In this document: piece after piece, positions 1 through 9,868 of the stretch
How positions within the stretch are numbered: the first letter of the stretch is position 1
Layout of the letters: every line of letters starts with the position of its first letter
NCBI RefSeq assembly: GCF_002944315.1
Contig: NZ_CP024314.1
Location: 124,001 to 188,000, forward strand
Length of the DNA stretch: 64,000 nucleotides
Direction: 5' to 3'
From: Rhizobium sp. NXC24
GTDB taxonomy: Bacteria; Pseudomonadota; Alphaproteobacteria; Rhizobiales; Rhizobiaceae
Notes under the pieces: model-generated
Database searches by the model: none
Seen by the model: the letters and a program-made list of their open reading frames with translations, nothing else
Told to the model about the DNA's origin: nothing
Translations under genes and position numbers: made by a program

Positions 1-2
1 CG

Positions 3-1367
3 ATCGATGGAACGAGGCTGACCACCATCGCCGATGCCGGTAAGGAGGATGTCGATCTTGCGGTCAAGGCTGCACGGCATGCTTTCGAAAAGGGTAGCTG
101 GTCGAAGGCGGCGCCGGCGGAACGCAAGAAGGTGCTGCTGAAGATTGCCGAGCTGATCGAAAAGAATGCGCTTGACCTCGCCGTACTCGGCGTGCGCGAT
201 AACGGCACGGAAATCTCGATGGCGCTGAAGGCCGAGCCCGGCAGTGCCGCAGGCACCTTCCGTTATTATGCCGAGGCGATCGACAAGGTTTATGGCGAAA
301 TCGCTCCGACGGCGGAGAATATTCTGGGTCTCGTTCATCGCGAGCCGATCGGCGTCGTCGCTGCCATCGTGCCGTGGAATTTCCCGATGATGATCGGCGC
401 CTGGAAGATCGCCCCCGCACTCGCTGCCGGCAATTCCGTCGTGCTGAAGCCCGCCGAAGGCGCATCGCTGACGCTGCTCAAGCTTGCCGAAATTTGCGCC
501 GAAGCTGGATTGCCAGAAGGCGTGTTCAATGTCGTCACCGGGCGCGGCGCGGTCTGCGGCGAGGCCCTGGGGCTGCACATGGATATCGACGTGCTCGCCT
601 TCACCGGTTCCGGCTCGATCGGGAGGCGTCTCTTGGAGTATTCCGCGCGTTCAAACCTGAAGAGGGTCTATCTCGAACTCGGCGGCAAATCTCCGAACAT
701 CGTCTTTGCGGATGTGCCGGATATGGATGAAGCGGCCAAGGTCTCGGCCTATGGGATATTCCGAAATGCGGGGCAGGTTTGCGTCGCGGGATCGCGGCTG
801 CTTGTGGAGAAATCGATCCATCAGGCGTTTGCAGAGAAACTCGTAGGGGTCGCGGAGACGATGAAGGTCGGCGATCCTCTGCAGTTCTCTACCGAGATCG
901 GCGCGGTTTCCAGCGAAGCGCAGCTCGGCAAAGATCTTGGCTATGTCGAGCAAGCTCTCGTCGAAGGAGCTTTTTTGCGCACGGGCGGCAAGCGCATTCT
1001 GGGGGAGACGGGCGGCTTCTACATGCAGCCCACCATCTTCGATATCAGACCCGACATGACGCTGGCGAGGGAGGAGGTCTTCGGCCCCATTCTGTCGATC
1101 ATACCCTTTGAGAGCGAGGCCGAAGCTTTGGAGATTGCCAACGCCACCGATTATGGTCTCGCCTCGGCGGTATGGACCTCGAACCTTTCGCGAGCGCACC
1201 GCATGATCCGCAACATCCGCGCCGGCGTGGTGCATGTGAATACCTACGGCGGGGCTGACAACACCGTACCCCTCGGTGGCGTCAAGCAGTCAGGCAACGG
1301 TCACGATAAGTCTTTGCATGCGCTCGATAAATACGTCGATCTCAAGACTGCTTGGATCAAACTCTAA
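3..1367 (+). CDS. Aldehyde dehydrogenase, N-terminus outside window
   Basis: The reading frame is open from base 3, so the gene begins upstream and only the N-terminal part is missing. It is an NAD(P)-dependent aldehyde dehydrogenase: the cofactor-binding segment VPWNFPMM, the general-base motif LELGGKSPN and the nucleophile motif GQVCVAGSR are all present in order, and the C-terminal end is complete. Family resemblance is closest to broad-substrate aldehyde or gamma-glutamyl-aminobutyraldehyde dehydrogenases, but the substrate cannot be read from the sequence. The downstream genes are unrelated and on the other strand, so its operon lies to the left of the window. Confidence 0.9.
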   Translation: MDGTRLTTIADAGKEDVDLAVKAARHAFEKGSWSKAAPAERKKVLLKIAELIEKNALDLAVLGVRDNGTEISMALKAEPGSAAGTFRYYAEAIDKVYGEIAPTAENILGLVHREPIGVVAAIVPWNFPMMIGAWKIAPALAAGNSVVLKPAEGASLTLLKLAEICAEAGLPEGVFNVVTGRGAVCGEALGLHMDIDVLAFTGSGSIGRRLLEYSARSNLKRVYLELGGKSPNIVFADVPDMDEAAKVSAYGIFRNAGQVCVAGSRLLVEKSIHQAFAEKLVGVAETMKVGDPLQFSTEIGAVSSEAQLGKDLGYVEQALVEGAFLRTGGKRILGETGGFYMQPTIFDIRPDMTLAREEVFGPILSIIPFESEAEALEIANATDYGLASAVWTSNLSRAHRMIRNIRAGVVHVNTYGGADNTVPLGGVKQSGNGHDKSLHALDKYVDLKTAWIKL

Positions 1368-1385
1368 GGTTCACGCAGGAAAGAT

Positions 1386-1416
1386 GCTGTCGGGCATTGG
1401 GTTGGTGCCCGACAGC
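1386..1416 (+). terminator. Candidate terminator hairpin after the aldehyde dehydrogenase
   Basis: A perfect 11-bp inverted repeat (GCTGTCGGGCA / TGCCCGACAGC, 9-base loop) lies 18 bases after the aldehyde dehydrogenase stop codon. No T tract follows, so it may be a terminator of the rhizobial U-poor kind or an mRNA-stabilising hairpin. Confidence 0.45.
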
Positions 1417-1509
1417 GCGCAACAGATTGGAGTCCACCGTCATTCCTCGACTCCTGAGAAGTGAATGACAAAGGACTTTGACCAAAGTCAGCCCGGAAGT
1501 TTTCCTAAG

Positions 1510-1530
1510 AAAAAACCCGGACTGATCGGG
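1510..1530 (-). terminator. Candidate intrinsic terminator of the MBL/DsbA operon
   Basis: Read on the minus strand, CCCG - 7 bases - CGGG is followed directly by six T residues, about 20 bases after the stop of the MBL-fold gene. The stem is short, but position and T tract fit an intrinsic terminator for that operon. Confidence 0.4.
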
Positions 1531-1550
1531 GCAAGGTTACACAGCGAGGC

Positions 1551-2447
1551 CTACCCCCACTTCATCTCGCCCTTTGCGACCTTGGCGCCCAATTCGAGCG
1601 AGCTGGCGTCGCCCAGATGGGGATAACGCTTGGTCATTGCGGCGATCAAAGCCGCACTGTCCTTGGCCTTCACTTCCTCTTCATGGAAGGCGACAAGATA
1701 GTCGCGCGTAAACTTGACGGCATCGAGACCTTGCGGAGCACCCTCGGCCTGATGAGCGGGGACCACGATCTTCGGCTTACGGGCCGCCAATGCGTCGAGC
1801 GCCTTGATCCAGGCTTCCCGCTTTTCAGGCGTGCCTTCGTCGGCGACCCAGACGTGGATCCCGGAGGAAATCAGCACACCCCCGAACACGGCCTTGATGG
1901 AAGGGACCCAGAGATAGCGGCGATCGTGCATGTCAGGGACTTCGACGATTTCGATCTTCTCGCCGTCAAGTTCGAGCGCACTCAGATCCGACGCAGTAGG
2001 AATGACGACGTCCGACAGCTTTTGCGGACCGTTTTCCTTCAGTTGCGGTCCCCAGACCGCGAGCTTGCCTTCGACATTGGCATGGATGGCCGCGACGGTG
2101 ACGGGCTTTGCGATGACCTTGGCATCCGGGAAGGCTTCGACGATCGGCCGGAGGCTGAAATAGTAATCGGGATCGTTGCAACTGACATAGATGGTGCTCA
2201 GATGCTTGCCGGTCGCCTTGATGGCGTCCGCGACGGCGCGGCCATCCGAAAGCGTGAAGCCGCCGTCGATGAGAATGGCTTCCTTCTTGCCGGTGAGCAA
2301 CACCGGCGTGCGGCGGAACCCGGTCTCGGACGCCTGAAAATATTGCCACTTGATCTTCGAGCTTGCGGCCCGGGAAACGCTGAGGGGGACAAGCGAAATG
2401 GCGCCGGCGGCCAAGGAAAGTTTGAGTGCATCGCGTCTGGTAAACAT
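1551..2447 (-). CDS. Exported metallo-beta-lactamase-fold protein with degenerate metal motif
   Basis: 298 aa. The ATG at 2447 is chosen because AAGGA precedes it and the protein then begins with MFTRRDALKLSLAAGA, a twin-arginine-like signal peptide ending near SRA-AS; the longer frame up to 2525 has no such support. The fold resembles MBL proteins (ILIDGGF, YLWVPS and VPAHQ segments). However, where the family has T-H-x-H-P-D-H-Y-F, this protein reads S-C-N-D-P-D-Y-Y-F, so three metal-ligand histidines are replaced by Cys, Asp and Tyr. Periplasmic location is inferred. It lies 25 bases downstream of a DsbA-family gene and is probably cotranscribed with it. Function unknown. Confidence 0.75.
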   Translation of the reverse strand: MFTRRDALKLSLAAGAISLVPLSVSRAASSKIKWQYFQASETGFRRTPVLLTGKKEAILIDGGFTLSDGRAVADAIKATGKHLSTIYVSCNDPDYYFSLRPIVEAFPDAKVIAKPVTVAAIHANVEGKLAVWGPQLKENGPQKLSDVVIPTASDLSALELDGEKIEIVEVPDMHDRRYLWVPSIKAVFGGVLISSGIHVWVADEGTPEKREAWIKALDALAARKPKIVVPAHQAEGAPQGLDAVKFTRDYLVAFHEEEVKAKDSAALIAAMTKRYPHLGDASSLELGAKVAKGEMKWG

Positions 2448-2472
2448 ACAGGTTCCTTTGTGGTTAGTAAGA

Positions 2473-3111
2473 TCAAGCGGCTTGGAGATGCGCCATGAGG
2501 TTGTCATAGCTGCCGAAGAGGGCACTGGCGTTCAGCAGACGCTGGTGTCCGTTTCCTTCGACGACGAGGGCTGGGACGCCGTTGGCGCCATGTTGACGAA
2601 AGAGGTCCTGGCCTTGGGCAATGAGTTGCCGATTGGCGTCGAGCAATTCGACCGAGCCTTCGGTCAAGAGACGGGCGGCTTCGCTCAATCCTTCGGATTC
2701 GAACAAGCCTGCCAGAACCGGCACGCTGGTGATGTCCAATCCCTTCACATAGCGGGCATGCTGGATGAGACGCAGCGCGTCGAGGCGCCTGCGGTGGTCC
2801 GCAAGGCCAGCCGCCGTGATTGCCAGTGTCGCCGGACCCGAGTCGAACAGCGAGCCCGGCCTGTTCAAGACCTTCGATCGATAGTCCTCAGAAAAGGGCT
2901 GGCCGCTCAAGCGTTCGATCCGTTGATCGTTGGACCAGGCATAGGCTGCCAATGATGCATCCATCTCACGGGCACCCCCACCCGTGAACAAGCCCGTCGG
3001 CAGGAGCTCGAGCTCGACACCCGCCAGATGCAACCGCTCGATCACCAGGCTCGCACCATAGCACCAGCCACATAGGGGATCGAAGAGATAGACGGCAGAG
3101 AATTCCTGCAT
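2473..3111 (-). CDS. DsbA-family thioredoxin-fold protein (CGWC)
   Basis: 212 aa. The start at 3111 is preferred over an upstream ATG at 3144 because GGAGGA lies about 10 bases before it. The N-terminus VYLFDPLCGWCYGAS carries the CxxC redox motif of the DsbA/FrnE clan, followed by the usual helical insertion, and the C-terminal GVPALVVEG contains the cis-proline. No signal peptide is visible, so it is probably cytoplasmic, like FrnE/2-hydroxychromene-isomerase-like members. It is first in a two-gene operon with the MBL-fold gene and divergent from the LysR gene, which probably controls it. Confidence 0.8.
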   Translation of the reverse strand: MQEFSAVYLFDPLCGWCYGASLVIERLHLAGVELELLPTGLFTGGGAREMDASLAAYAWSNDQRIERLSGQPFSEDYRSKVLNRPGSLFDSGPATLAITAAGLADHRRRLDALRLIQHARYVKGLDITSVPVLAGLFESEGLSEAARLLTEGSVELLDANRQLIAQGQDLFRQHGANGVPALVVEGNGHQRLLNASALFGSYDNLMAHLQAA

Positions 3112-3212
3112 GGATCGTAGTCCTCCGTTGACGGGGCCGATCATCTCAGCGGTTGCGGTGTAAGGAAATATCGGTCAATCATACAGACTGTACGAACAGA
3201 TCAGACAATAGC

Positions 3213-4127
3213 ATGAGCGAACTCCTTAATCTCAACAGGTTGATCTTCTTCACATCCGTGGTGGAAACCGGATCATTCACCGCCGCTGCTGAACGGCTTG
3301 GCGTCGCCAAGGCCGTGGTCAGCCATCAGGTGGCACGTCTGGAGGATGAGCTTGGCGTGTCGTTGCTGATGCGAACGACCCGGCGGCTGCATGCGACGGA
3401 AGAGGGGCGAGTGTTCTATGACCGGTGCGCCATCATTCTGCGGGAAGCGGAAGCCGCTTATGGAGAAATGTCGCTTCACGCCATCGAACCCACCGGCACG
3501 CTGACGCTGACGGCACCCTTGGATTACGGTGAGGCAGTCGTAGCGCCCGTGGTCGCCACCTACCGGGAGCGGTTTCCGCAGATGCGCGTCGATCTCATAT
3601 TCGATGACAATGTCATCGATCTCGCCAATGGGCAGTTGGACCTGGCGATCCGGGTTGGCTGGCTGACGGATATGAGCAATAAGGCCCGACGCCTGGGCAC
3701 GTTCCAGCAGTATCTGGTGGCAACGCCAAAGTTGGCGGCGAGTTTTCCCAAGGTCTCGAAGCCGGCCGATGTAGCGGCGCTTCCCTGGATCGAGAACGCG
3801 GTCCTGCGCCAGCCTTTACGTTGGATGTTTTCTCGCGAGGGCCATTCCTCCGAGATCGTCGAGACGAATTCGGCCGTGCGCACCGACAAGACGCCATCGG
3901 CCTATGCCTGCGTGAAGGCTGGTATTGGTGTTTCCGTCTTTCCTGACTACATGGTCGTCGACGATATCGCAGCCGGGCGTTTGAGCCGGTTGCTGCCTGA
4001 CTGGACCTTGCCCGCCGGCGGGATCCATGCCGTGCTGCCGATGGCTCGTTTCCGTCCCGCCAAGGTGCGGCGGTTTATTGAGATGATGCAGGCCGCCGAG
4101 CGGCGTCGGGGATCCACGCCCAAATAG
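3213..4127 (+). CDS. LysR-family transcriptional regulator
   Basis: 304 aa, normal for LysR. The N-terminal winged helix (residues about 7-65: FFTSVVETGSFTAAAERLG ... VVSHQVARLEDELG) is followed by a periplasmic-binding-like effector domain. The start at 3213 places the HTH in its usual position; in-frame codons further upstream only add an unconserved tail. The gene is divergent from the DsbA-family/MBL operon across a 101-base gap, the classic layout for a LysR activator and its target. The effector is unknown. Confidence 0.88.
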   Translation: MSELLNLNRLIFFTSVVETGSFTAAAERLGVAKAVVSHQVARLEDELGVSLLMRTTRRLHATEEGRVFYDRCAIILREAEAAYGEMSLHAIEPTGTLTLTAPLDYGEAVVAPVVATYRERFPQMRVDLIFDDNVIDLANGQLDLAIRVGWLTDMSNKARRLGTFQQYLVATPKLAASFPKVSKPADVAALPWIENAVLRQPLRWMFSREGHSSEIVETNSAVRTDKTPSAYACVKAGIGVSVFPDYMVVDDIAAGRLSRLLPDWTLPAGGIHAVLPMARFRPAKVRRFIEMMQAAERRRGSTPK

Positions 4128-4146
4128 GCTGCTCGCCGCCGCTGGA

Positions 4147-5136
4147 TTATATGCCGAAAACGACGGCACCTCCCGTCAGGCCTGCGCCCGCGGCTGTCAG
4201 TAGCAGCTTTTCCCCCGAAACGAACGGCCTGGCTCGATGTGAGACCGACAGGGAAAGAGCGATCGTCGCCGCCGACGAATTTCCGTAGGTTTCGATCGTC
4301 CGCACAGTTTTTGCCGGATCGATGCCGAGCCTGTCGGTAACGGCATCGAAAATGCGGGCATTGGCCTGATGTGGCACGAAGCGGTCGATCGCTGCCGCAT
4401 CCAGATCGGAAGCAGCAAGCGCGCGGGCGCTGCTGGTCGCCATCATGTCCACCGCTTGGGTAAACATTTCGCGGCCGTCACGCATCGTCATCAGGAAATC
4501 CTCCGTCGCCATGCCCGGTGCGAAGGGCCTGTTGCTGCCGCCGGCCGGAATGGAGATCAGATCGTAGCGGCTTCCGTCTGAGGCGAGATCCACGCCAAGA
4601 ATGCCCTTCTCCGTATCGCCTGACGGCGCCAAGACGACGGCGCCGGCAGCGTCCGCGAAGAGAACGGCGCTAGCCCGTTCGGCCGGATTGATCCGCCGGC
4701 TGAGAATATTGGCCGCCACCACCAGGACCGGCCGCCCCTGCGTGCGGACAAAGCCGTCGGCAAGCGTCAGCGCGTAGAGGAGGCCGGAACATGCGCCGGC
4801 CAGATCGATCGCGCCGCTATTTCGAAGGCCGAGGCGATGCGCGAGCAGGGGGGCAGAGGGTGGCAGCAGATGATCGGGTGTCGACGTGGCGAGCAGGGTC
4901 AAAGCAATGTCGTCACGCGCGATGCCGCAGTCGCCGAGGGCAGTTTCGCCGGCCTTTGCGGCAAGTCCGCTCAGCGTCTCAGCATCGTCAACCCAGTGGC
5001 GCGCGCGGATGCCGGTCCGGCGCTCGATCCAGCCGGGTTCCAGGCCGAGTCTCGCTTCAATCTCGGCATTTTCGACGCGCCGATCGGGCACGGCATGGCC
5101 GACGCCCGCGAGAGAAGATGAGCGCGCCTCCCTCAT
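4147..5136 (-). CDS. bioZ: BioZ, KAS III-like 3-ketopimeloyl-ACP synthase
   Basis: 329 aa, FabH-like thiolase fold with the catalytic triad Cys116 (AGACSG), His256 (PHQAN) and Asn286 (YGNSS). It is the last gene of bioBFDAZ, starting in a 4-base overlap with bioA. In Agrobacterium-type bacteria BioZ condenses glutaryl-CoA with malonyl-ACP to make 3-ketopimeloyl-ACP, so pimelate is built without BioC/BioH. That role is assigned here from the operon position and family; sequence alone would also fit ordinary FabH. It converges on the LysR gene with only a 19-base gap. Confidence 0.88.
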   Translation of the reverse strand: MREARSSSLAGVGHAVPDRRVENAEIEARLGLEPGWIERRTGIRARHWVDDAETLSGLAAKAGETALGDCGIARDDIALTLLATSTPDHLLPPSAPLLAHRLGLRNSGAIDLAGACSGLLYALTLADGFVRTQGRPVLVVAANILSRRINPAERASAVLFADAAGAVVLAPSGDTEKGILGVDLASDGSRYDLISIPAGGSNRPFAPGMATEDFLMTMRDGREMFTQAVDMMATSSARALAASDLDAAAIDRFVPHQANARIFDAVTDRLGIDPAKTVRTIETYGNSSAATIALSLSVSHRARPFVSGEKLLLTAAGAGLTGGAVVFGI

Positions 5137-6401
5137 AGCCGCCCAGCCGCAAGAAGGCCTGCCGCTTCATCGATGGCGTCATAGGACCGGTCAAGGTCAG
5201 CGGCGGTAATGCAGTAAGGTGGCATCAGATAGATGACGTTGCCGAGCGGACGGATCAACAGACGTCGCTCGCGGAAGAAGGCGCGAAGGCGAGGCCAGAC
5301 CTCCGAGAGGTATCCGCCTTCCGGCACGACGAGATCGAGAGCGGCGATCGTGCCGCTCTGGCGAATATTGTCAAACCGTGGATCACCTTGAAAGCGGGAA
5401 AGCCCCGCGCTTTGGCGCTCTACGAGCTTGGCGATGCGCTCACCCACAGGTTCCGTCCTCCAGATATTCAGGTTGGCCACCGCTGCCGCGCAGGCGATAG
5501 GGTTGGCGGTATAGGAACTGGAATGGAAGAAGGTCTTGCGCCGGTCCGCCGAGAGATGGGCATCGAATATCTCGCGGGTGCAGAGCGTTGCCGCCAGCGG
5601 CAGCGCGCCGCCCGTCAAACCCTTGGATGTGCAGAGTATATCAGGGGTTATAGATGCCTGCTCGCAGGCAAACAGGCTGCCCGTCCGGCCCCAGCCGGTC
5701 ATCACCTCGTCGGCGATCATCAGAGCGCCGTATCGCTCGGCGATGCGCTTCAGCTCGCTGAGCAGTGAGGCTCGATAGATTTTCATCCCACCCGCTCCGA
5801 GAATGAGCGGTTCGATGAGAAGCGCCGCCACCTCGCCTGACCGGCAGGCATCCTCGAACGCATCGAGCGTGGCCTGCTCCTCGCCGATCGTCGGAAAGGG
5901 CAGTCTGTTGACCTCGAAAAGCAGCGGCTCGTAAGCGGCGTTGAACACGCCGCGCTCTCCGACGGACATCGTACCGATCGTATCGCCGTGATAGCTGTGC
6001 TCCATCACCACGATGCGGCTGCGCGGCTTTTGCGTGTTATGGAAAAAGCCGAGCGCCATCTTCAACGCCACCTCGACCGCGGTGGAGCCGCTGTCGGAAT
6101 AGAAGACGTGCTTGAGCCCAGCGGGTGCGATCTCGATCAAGCCTCTGGCCAGCTCTTCGGCCGGTTCATGGGAATATTCGGCGAAGATGATCTGGTCGTA
6201 GGTTTCGCAGGCTCGTCGGATCGCATCCATGATCACGGGATGACGGTGGCCGTGGGTAATCACCCACCACGAGGAGATCGCATCCAGAATGGCGGTGCCA
6301 TCTTCGTCTACAAGGTGGGCACCTTCGGTTTTTGCAATACGCTTCATCGCCGGCTCGAGCGCGTGCTGCGTAAAGGGATGCCATACGGGCGAAGACGTCA
6401 T
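5133..6401 (-). CDS. bioA: Adenosylmethionine-8-amino-7-oxononanoate aminotransferase
   Basis: 422 aa, class III PLP aminotransferase. It transfers the amino group of S-adenosylmethionine to 7-keto-8-aminopelargonate, giving 7,8-diaminopelargonate. Visible features are the N-terminal [17 protein letters not shown] near the substrate pocket, the PLP site [11 protein letters not shown], and the Schiff-base lysine in TSKGLTGG. Length is typical for BioA. It overlaps bioD upstream and bioZ downstream by four bases each (ATGA-type), indicating translational coupling. Confidence 0.95.
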   Translation of the reverse strand: MTSSPVWHPFTQHALEPAMKRIAKTEGAHLVDEDGTAILDAISSWWVITHGHRHPVIMDAIRRACETYDQIIFAEYSHEPAEELARGLIEIAPAGLKHVFYSDSGSTAVEVALKMALGFFHNTQKPRSRIVVMEHSYHGDTIGTMSVGERGVFNAAYEPLLFEVNRLPFPTIGEEQATLDAFEDACRSGEVAALLIEPLILGAGGMKIYRASLLSELKRIAERYGALMIADEVMTGWGRTGSLFACEQASITPDILCTSKGLTGGALPLAATLCTREIFDAHLSADRRKTFFHSSSYTANPIACAAAVANLNIWRTEPVGERIAKLVERQSAGLSRFQGDPRFDNIRQSGTIAALDLVVPEGGYLSEVWPRLRAFFRERRLLIRPLGNVIYLMPPYCITAADLDRSYDAIDEAAGLLAAGRL

Positions 6402-7036
6402 ACCGGCTCCTTGCGGAAGAGATCGATGTCGAAATTTTCGCTAAAGGCCTGCCGCAGAAGCTCCGGCGTGAGCGTATCGAGTTTTGGAAGCCGTCCGAGT
6501 GAACGGATCCGCCCCAGCTTTGCGATGATGCTTTCCGTTTCCGCCTGTTTATCGCCGATGAAAGCGACGCCGAAAACTGGAATGGACCGGGCGCGCAGCG
6601 CCTCCAGCGACAGCAATGTGTGATTGATGGTTCCGAGGCCCGTGCGGGCGCAAAGGACAACAGGTATTTTCCAGCGGGCAAAGACCTCTGCAAACACGGC
6701 CTCTTCGGTGAGCGGCACCAGCAATCCACCTGCGCCTTCGATGATCAGCGGCGCATCGGTGCTGGGCGGAATAAGGGCTTCGGCCTCTATCCGGACCCCG
6801 TCGATCCTGGCTGCAAGATGCGGCGAAGCCGGTGTCCGCAGCCGGTAGGCTTCCGGCATGATGCGCGCAGGCGGGATCCGACCGAGCCGCTGCACCGTCT
6901 CACTGTCCGTTTCGTCTTCGAGACCGGCTTGGATCGGCTTCCAATAATAAGCGCCGAGCGCATCGGTCAGGGCCGCCGAGAAAACGGTCTTGCCGATCCC
7001 CGTGTCGGTTCCAGTGACCACAAACCTTAGCGTCAC
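6398..7036 (-). CDS. bioD: Dethiobiotin synthetase
   Basis: 212 aa. It performs the ATP- and CO2-dependent ring closure of 7,8-diaminopelargonate to dethiobiotin. The P-loop GTDTGIGKT is at the N-terminus (residues about 8-16) and [10 protein letters not shown], the second conserved family block, is at about residue 100. Family resemblance and length are clear. It overlaps bioF by four bases upstream and bioA by four bases downstream. Confidence 0.95.
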   Translation of the reverse strand: MTLRFVVTGTDTGIGKTVFSAALTDALGAYYWKPIQAGLEDETDSETVQRLGRIPPARIMPEAYRLRTPASPHLAARIDGVRIEAEALIPPSTDAPLIIEGAGGLLVPLTEEAVFAEVFARWKIPVVLCARTGLGTINHTLLSLEALRARSIPVFGVAFIGDKQAETESIIAKLGRIRSLGRLPKLDTLTPELLRQAFSENFDIDLFRKEPV

Positions 7037-8175
7037 GACTTTTCCTCCGCGATGACGGCGGCGAGGCGCGCGAACATGTGCGATATCGTCGCCTTGTCTA
7101 CGTTCAAGGTGATGGCAATTCTGAGCCTCGCCGTGCCTTCGGGTACGGTCGGCGGCCGGATCGCGCGGATGTCGAAGCCTTCGTCGCGCATCCGCGCTGC
7201 GATCCGCATCGATAGGGCGTTATCGCCGATTGGAACCGGCAGGATCTGCGAGCCGCTACCGTCGGCGCCAAGTGCGGCAGCAAGTTCTGCGTTGGCGAAT
7301 GTCTGCAATGCTTCCAGAGAGGCCCGGCGCTCGGGTTCGTCGGCAAGAACCTTCAACGCCTCGCGTACGCCGGCAGCCATCAGCGGCGATGGCGCGGTCG
7401 AGTAGATGAAACCGCGTGCCCGGTTGACGAGATAGTCGCATAGCACCGCACGGCCGCCGATCAGCGCGCCGCTACTACCAAGCGCCTTGCCGCAAGTATG
7501 GAGAACGACGATGTTCTCGCGGCTTTCAAGACCGGAAGCGAATCCACGCCCGCCGGGTCCGAAAACGCCCGTCGCATGGGCCTCGTCAATCACCAGAAGG
7601 CCGTCATGCCGGTCGGCCAGTTCGGCGAGCTCGGTCAGCGGAGCCCGATCGCCATCCATCGAATAGAGGCTCTCGACGGCAATCCACGGATGGCCGGCGC
7701 CGCCCGCAGCGCGCCATTTCTGAATGGCCTCGGCAAAGGCCTGGACGTCATTGTGCTGCACGGAGACCGATGGTGCCTTGCTTGCCGAAATCCCTTCATG
7801 CACGCTCGCATGTACCAATGCGTCATGAACAATCAGATCCCGTCGCGGCAGGGTCGAAAAGAGCGCGACATTGGCGGCATAGCCGCTGCCAAAGTAGAGG
7901 CAGCGTTCCACGCCGAAATAGGCGGCGGCTTCCGCTTCGAGTGCTTCATGTTCCGGATGGTTGCCGCGAAGCAATCGCGAGCCGCCGGCACCGACCGGCA
8001 CGCCCCGTTCGATCGCTGCGGTGATGGCAGCCTTGAGGCGCGGAGAATTGGCGAGTGCCAGATAGTCGTTCGAGGTGAAGTCGACGCCCCCTTGCGGCAG
8101 CAAGGTCCGATACCGTCCCTTGCGCTCGAGCCCGTTCAATGTCCGGCCATAGCGCGCGAGGCCCGCGCCTGTCAT
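7033..8175 (-). CDS. bioF: 8-amino-7-oxononanoate synthase
   Basis: 380 aa, alpha-oxoamine synthase family, PLP-dependent. It condenses pimeloyl-ACP (or -CoA) with L-alanine, releasing CO2, to give 8-amino-7-oxononanoate. Visible motifs are FTSNDYL near the N-terminus, GSGYAANVA, the PLP aspartate block [10 protein letters not shown] and the Schiff-base lysine in [11 protein letters not shown]. It is the second gene of the biotin operon, overlapping bioB and bioD by four bases each. Confidence 0.95.
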   Translation of the reverse strand: MTGAGLARYGRTLNGLERKGRYRTLLPQGGVDFTSNDYLALANSPRLKAAITAAIERGVPVGAGGSRLLRGNHPEHEALEAEAAAYFGVERCLYFGSGYAANVALFSTLPRRDLIVHDALVHASVHEGISASKAPSVSVQHNDVQAFAEAIQKWRAAGGAGHPWIAVESLYSMDGDRAPLTELAELADRHDGLLVIDEAHATGVFGPGGRGFASGLESRENIVVLHTCGKALGSSGALIGGRAVLCDYLVNRARGFIYSTAPSPLMAAGVREALKVLADEPERRASLEALQTFANAELAAALGADGSGSQILPVPIGDNALSMRIAARMRDEGFDIRAIRPPTVPEGTARLRIAITLNVDKATISHMFARLAAVIAEEKS

Positions 8176-9167
8176 GCATTCGGCTCCAGTTCCATGGGCT
8201 TCAAGCCGAGGCGGCGGAAAAGGCCGGTGTCGTGGTCCTCCCCCGGATTATCAGTGGTCAGCAACGTATCGCCGACGAAGATGGAATTGGCTCCGGCGAA
8301 GAAACAGAGCGCCTGCGTCTCATCGCTCATTTCCGTCCGACCGGCTGACAGGCGCACATGGGATTGCGGCATCAGAATTCGCGCAAGCGCAATGGTGCGG
8401 ATGAATGCGATGGGATCGATCGGCGCGGCATCGGCGAGTTTTGACCCAGGGATCGGAATGAGCATGTTGATCGGCACGCTTTCCGGCGGCGAGGGGAGGT
8501 TGGCGAGCGTCACCAGCATGGAAATGCGGTCGTCAGCCGTTTCCCCCATGCCAAGGATGCCGCCGGCGCAGACCTTGATCCCGGCGTCGCGCACGTTCGA
8601 AAGCGTTTCCAGACGGTCGGCGAAGGTGCGGGTGGTGATGATCTCGCTGTAAAAGCGCTCGGAAGTATCGATATTGTGGTTGTAATAGTCGAGGCCGGCA
8701 TCTGCGAGTTCCGCGCTCTGCCCGGGCGACAGCATGCCCAGTGTCATGCAGGTCTCCATGCCGAGCGCCTTGACGCCGCGAACCATCGCAACGATCGCCT
8801 CCATGTCGCGTTCTTTCGGGCTGCGCCACGCAGCGCCCATGCAATAACGCGTTGCACCACCCTCTTTGGCCTTGGCCGCCTCGGCGACAACCCGCTCGAC
8901 CTCCATGAGCTTCGACGCTTTGAGCCCTGTTGGATAATGTGCCGACTGGCTGCAGTAGCCGCAGTCCTCGGCGCAGCCGCCGGTCTTGATCGAAAGAAGC
9001 CGGCTCATCTGCACGGCATTGGGATCGAAATTCTCCCGATGCACGCTATGCGCACGGAACAAAAGATCATTGAAAGGAAAATTATAGATTTTTTCTGCTT
9101 CGAAAAAACTCCATTTCTCCGTTGATGCAACCAGTTTTGGATCGTTTGTAGCGATTTCGTGCGGCAT
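8172..9167 (-). CDS. bioB: Biotin synthase (radical SAM)
   Basis: 331 aa from the ATG at 9167; the frame extends to 9260 but those codons overlap the BioR-type operator and promoter, and an AGGGAGAAGGA stretch precedes 9167. BioB inserts sulfur into dethiobiotin. The radical-SAM 4Fe-4S motif is [13 protein letters not shown], and YYNHNIDTS, the 2Fe-2S-proximal block and the terminal [10 protein letters not shown] are conserved. It is the first gene of the five-gene operon, with an ATGA overlap to bioF. Confidence 0.95.
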   Translation of the reverse strand: MPHEIATNDPKLVASTEKWSFFEAEKIYNFPFNDLLFRAHSVHRENFDPNAVQMSRLLSIKTGGCAEDCGYCSQSAHYPTGLKASKLMEVERVVAEAAKAKEGGATRYCMGAAWRSPKERDMEAIVAMVRGVKALGMETCMTLGMLSPGQSAELADAGLDYYNHNIDTSERFYSEIITTRTFADRLETLSNVRDAGIKVCAGGILGMGETADDRISMLVTLANLPSPPESVPINMLIPIPGSKLADAAPIDPIAFIRTIALARILMPQSHVRLSAGRTEMSDETQALCFFAGANSIFVGDTLLTTDNPGEDHDTGLFRRLGLKPMELEPNA

Positions 9168-9198
9168 CTCCGGCAAATTCCTTCTCCCTGCAGAATAG

Positions 9199-9252
9199 TT
9201 ATCGATAGAGCGTTCCTGATTATCTATAATTTCTCGATGCGAACTACTGCAA
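9199..9252 (-). promoter_or_regulatory. bioB promoter with tandem BioR-type operators
   Basis: TTATCTATAA at 9220-9229 exactly fits the alphaproteobacterial BioR consensus TTATMKATAA, and TTATCGATAG at 9199-9208 matches 9 of 10 positions. The sites are 21 bp apart, two helical turns. On the minus strand TTGCAG (9252-9247), an 18-bp spacer and TATAGA (9228-9223) form a promoter whose -10 lies inside the first operator, which fits repression by steric blocking. BioR itself is not recognised in this window. Confidence 0.82.
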
Positions 9253-9452
9253 GCACGCATACGGCGAAGGTTGTCGGTCGTTCAACAATTCATGAGAGTG
9301 TGGTTACCGGGGCCGGCGATGGTTTGTCCTCCCTTTGCCGGCAAGCAGTTCGTCTCGGAGACTACGGCTTCATGTGCCGTGCCGCGTTATATTCCACGCC
9401 ACCGGCGCGAAATGATTGCGACATCAGGGCGCGCGATCATTCATGGTGCGGC

Positions 9453-9833
9453 TCAGGCAAGCGAAATGATTGCCTCGATCTCGACTTGTGCCCCTTTGGG
9501 CAGCGAGCTGACCTCATAGCAGGCTCGGGCTGGAAAAGGATTTCGGAAGAAAGTCGCATACATCTTATTGATGTCAGCGAACCGGGAAAGGTCTGTGAGC
9601 AGGACGGTCGTCTTGACCGTCTTCTCGATGCTCGATCCCGCCGCTTTCGCGATCGCCGCAATGTTTTTCAAGCATTGTTCCGCTTGTTCGACAGGATCGT
9701 CGGAAACGAACTCTCCGGTGGCCGGATTGATCGGGAGCTGCCCCGAGACGAAGAGCAGATCGCCCACCTTGATTGCCTGCGAAAACGGGCCGATTGCGCC
9801 CGGAGCTTCAGACGTCGTTATTGCCTCGATCAT
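9453..9833 (-). CDS. RidA-family enamine/imine deaminase
   Basis: 126 aa. RidA proteins hydrolyse reactive 2-aminoacrylate and related imines released by amino-acid oxidation. The ATG at 9833 is preferred to the one at 9845 because GGAGG sits 5 bases before it. Family features seen are GPFSQAIKVGDLLFVSGQLP near the N-terminus, the pocket arginine and glutamate regions (PARACYEV and VEIEAI) and typical length. It lies 35 bases downstream of dadA, so it probably clears the 2-iminopropionate produced by DadA. Confidence 0.88.
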   Translation of the reverse strand: MIEAITTSEAPGAIGPFSQAIKVGDLLFVSGQLPINPATGEFVSDDPVEQAEQCLKNIAAIAKAAGSSIEKTVKTTVLLTDLSRFADINKMYATFFRNPFPARACYEVSSLPKGAQVEIEAIISLA

Positions 9834-9868
9834 TGATGCCTCCATCCTGTCTTGCTTTGAATACGGGT

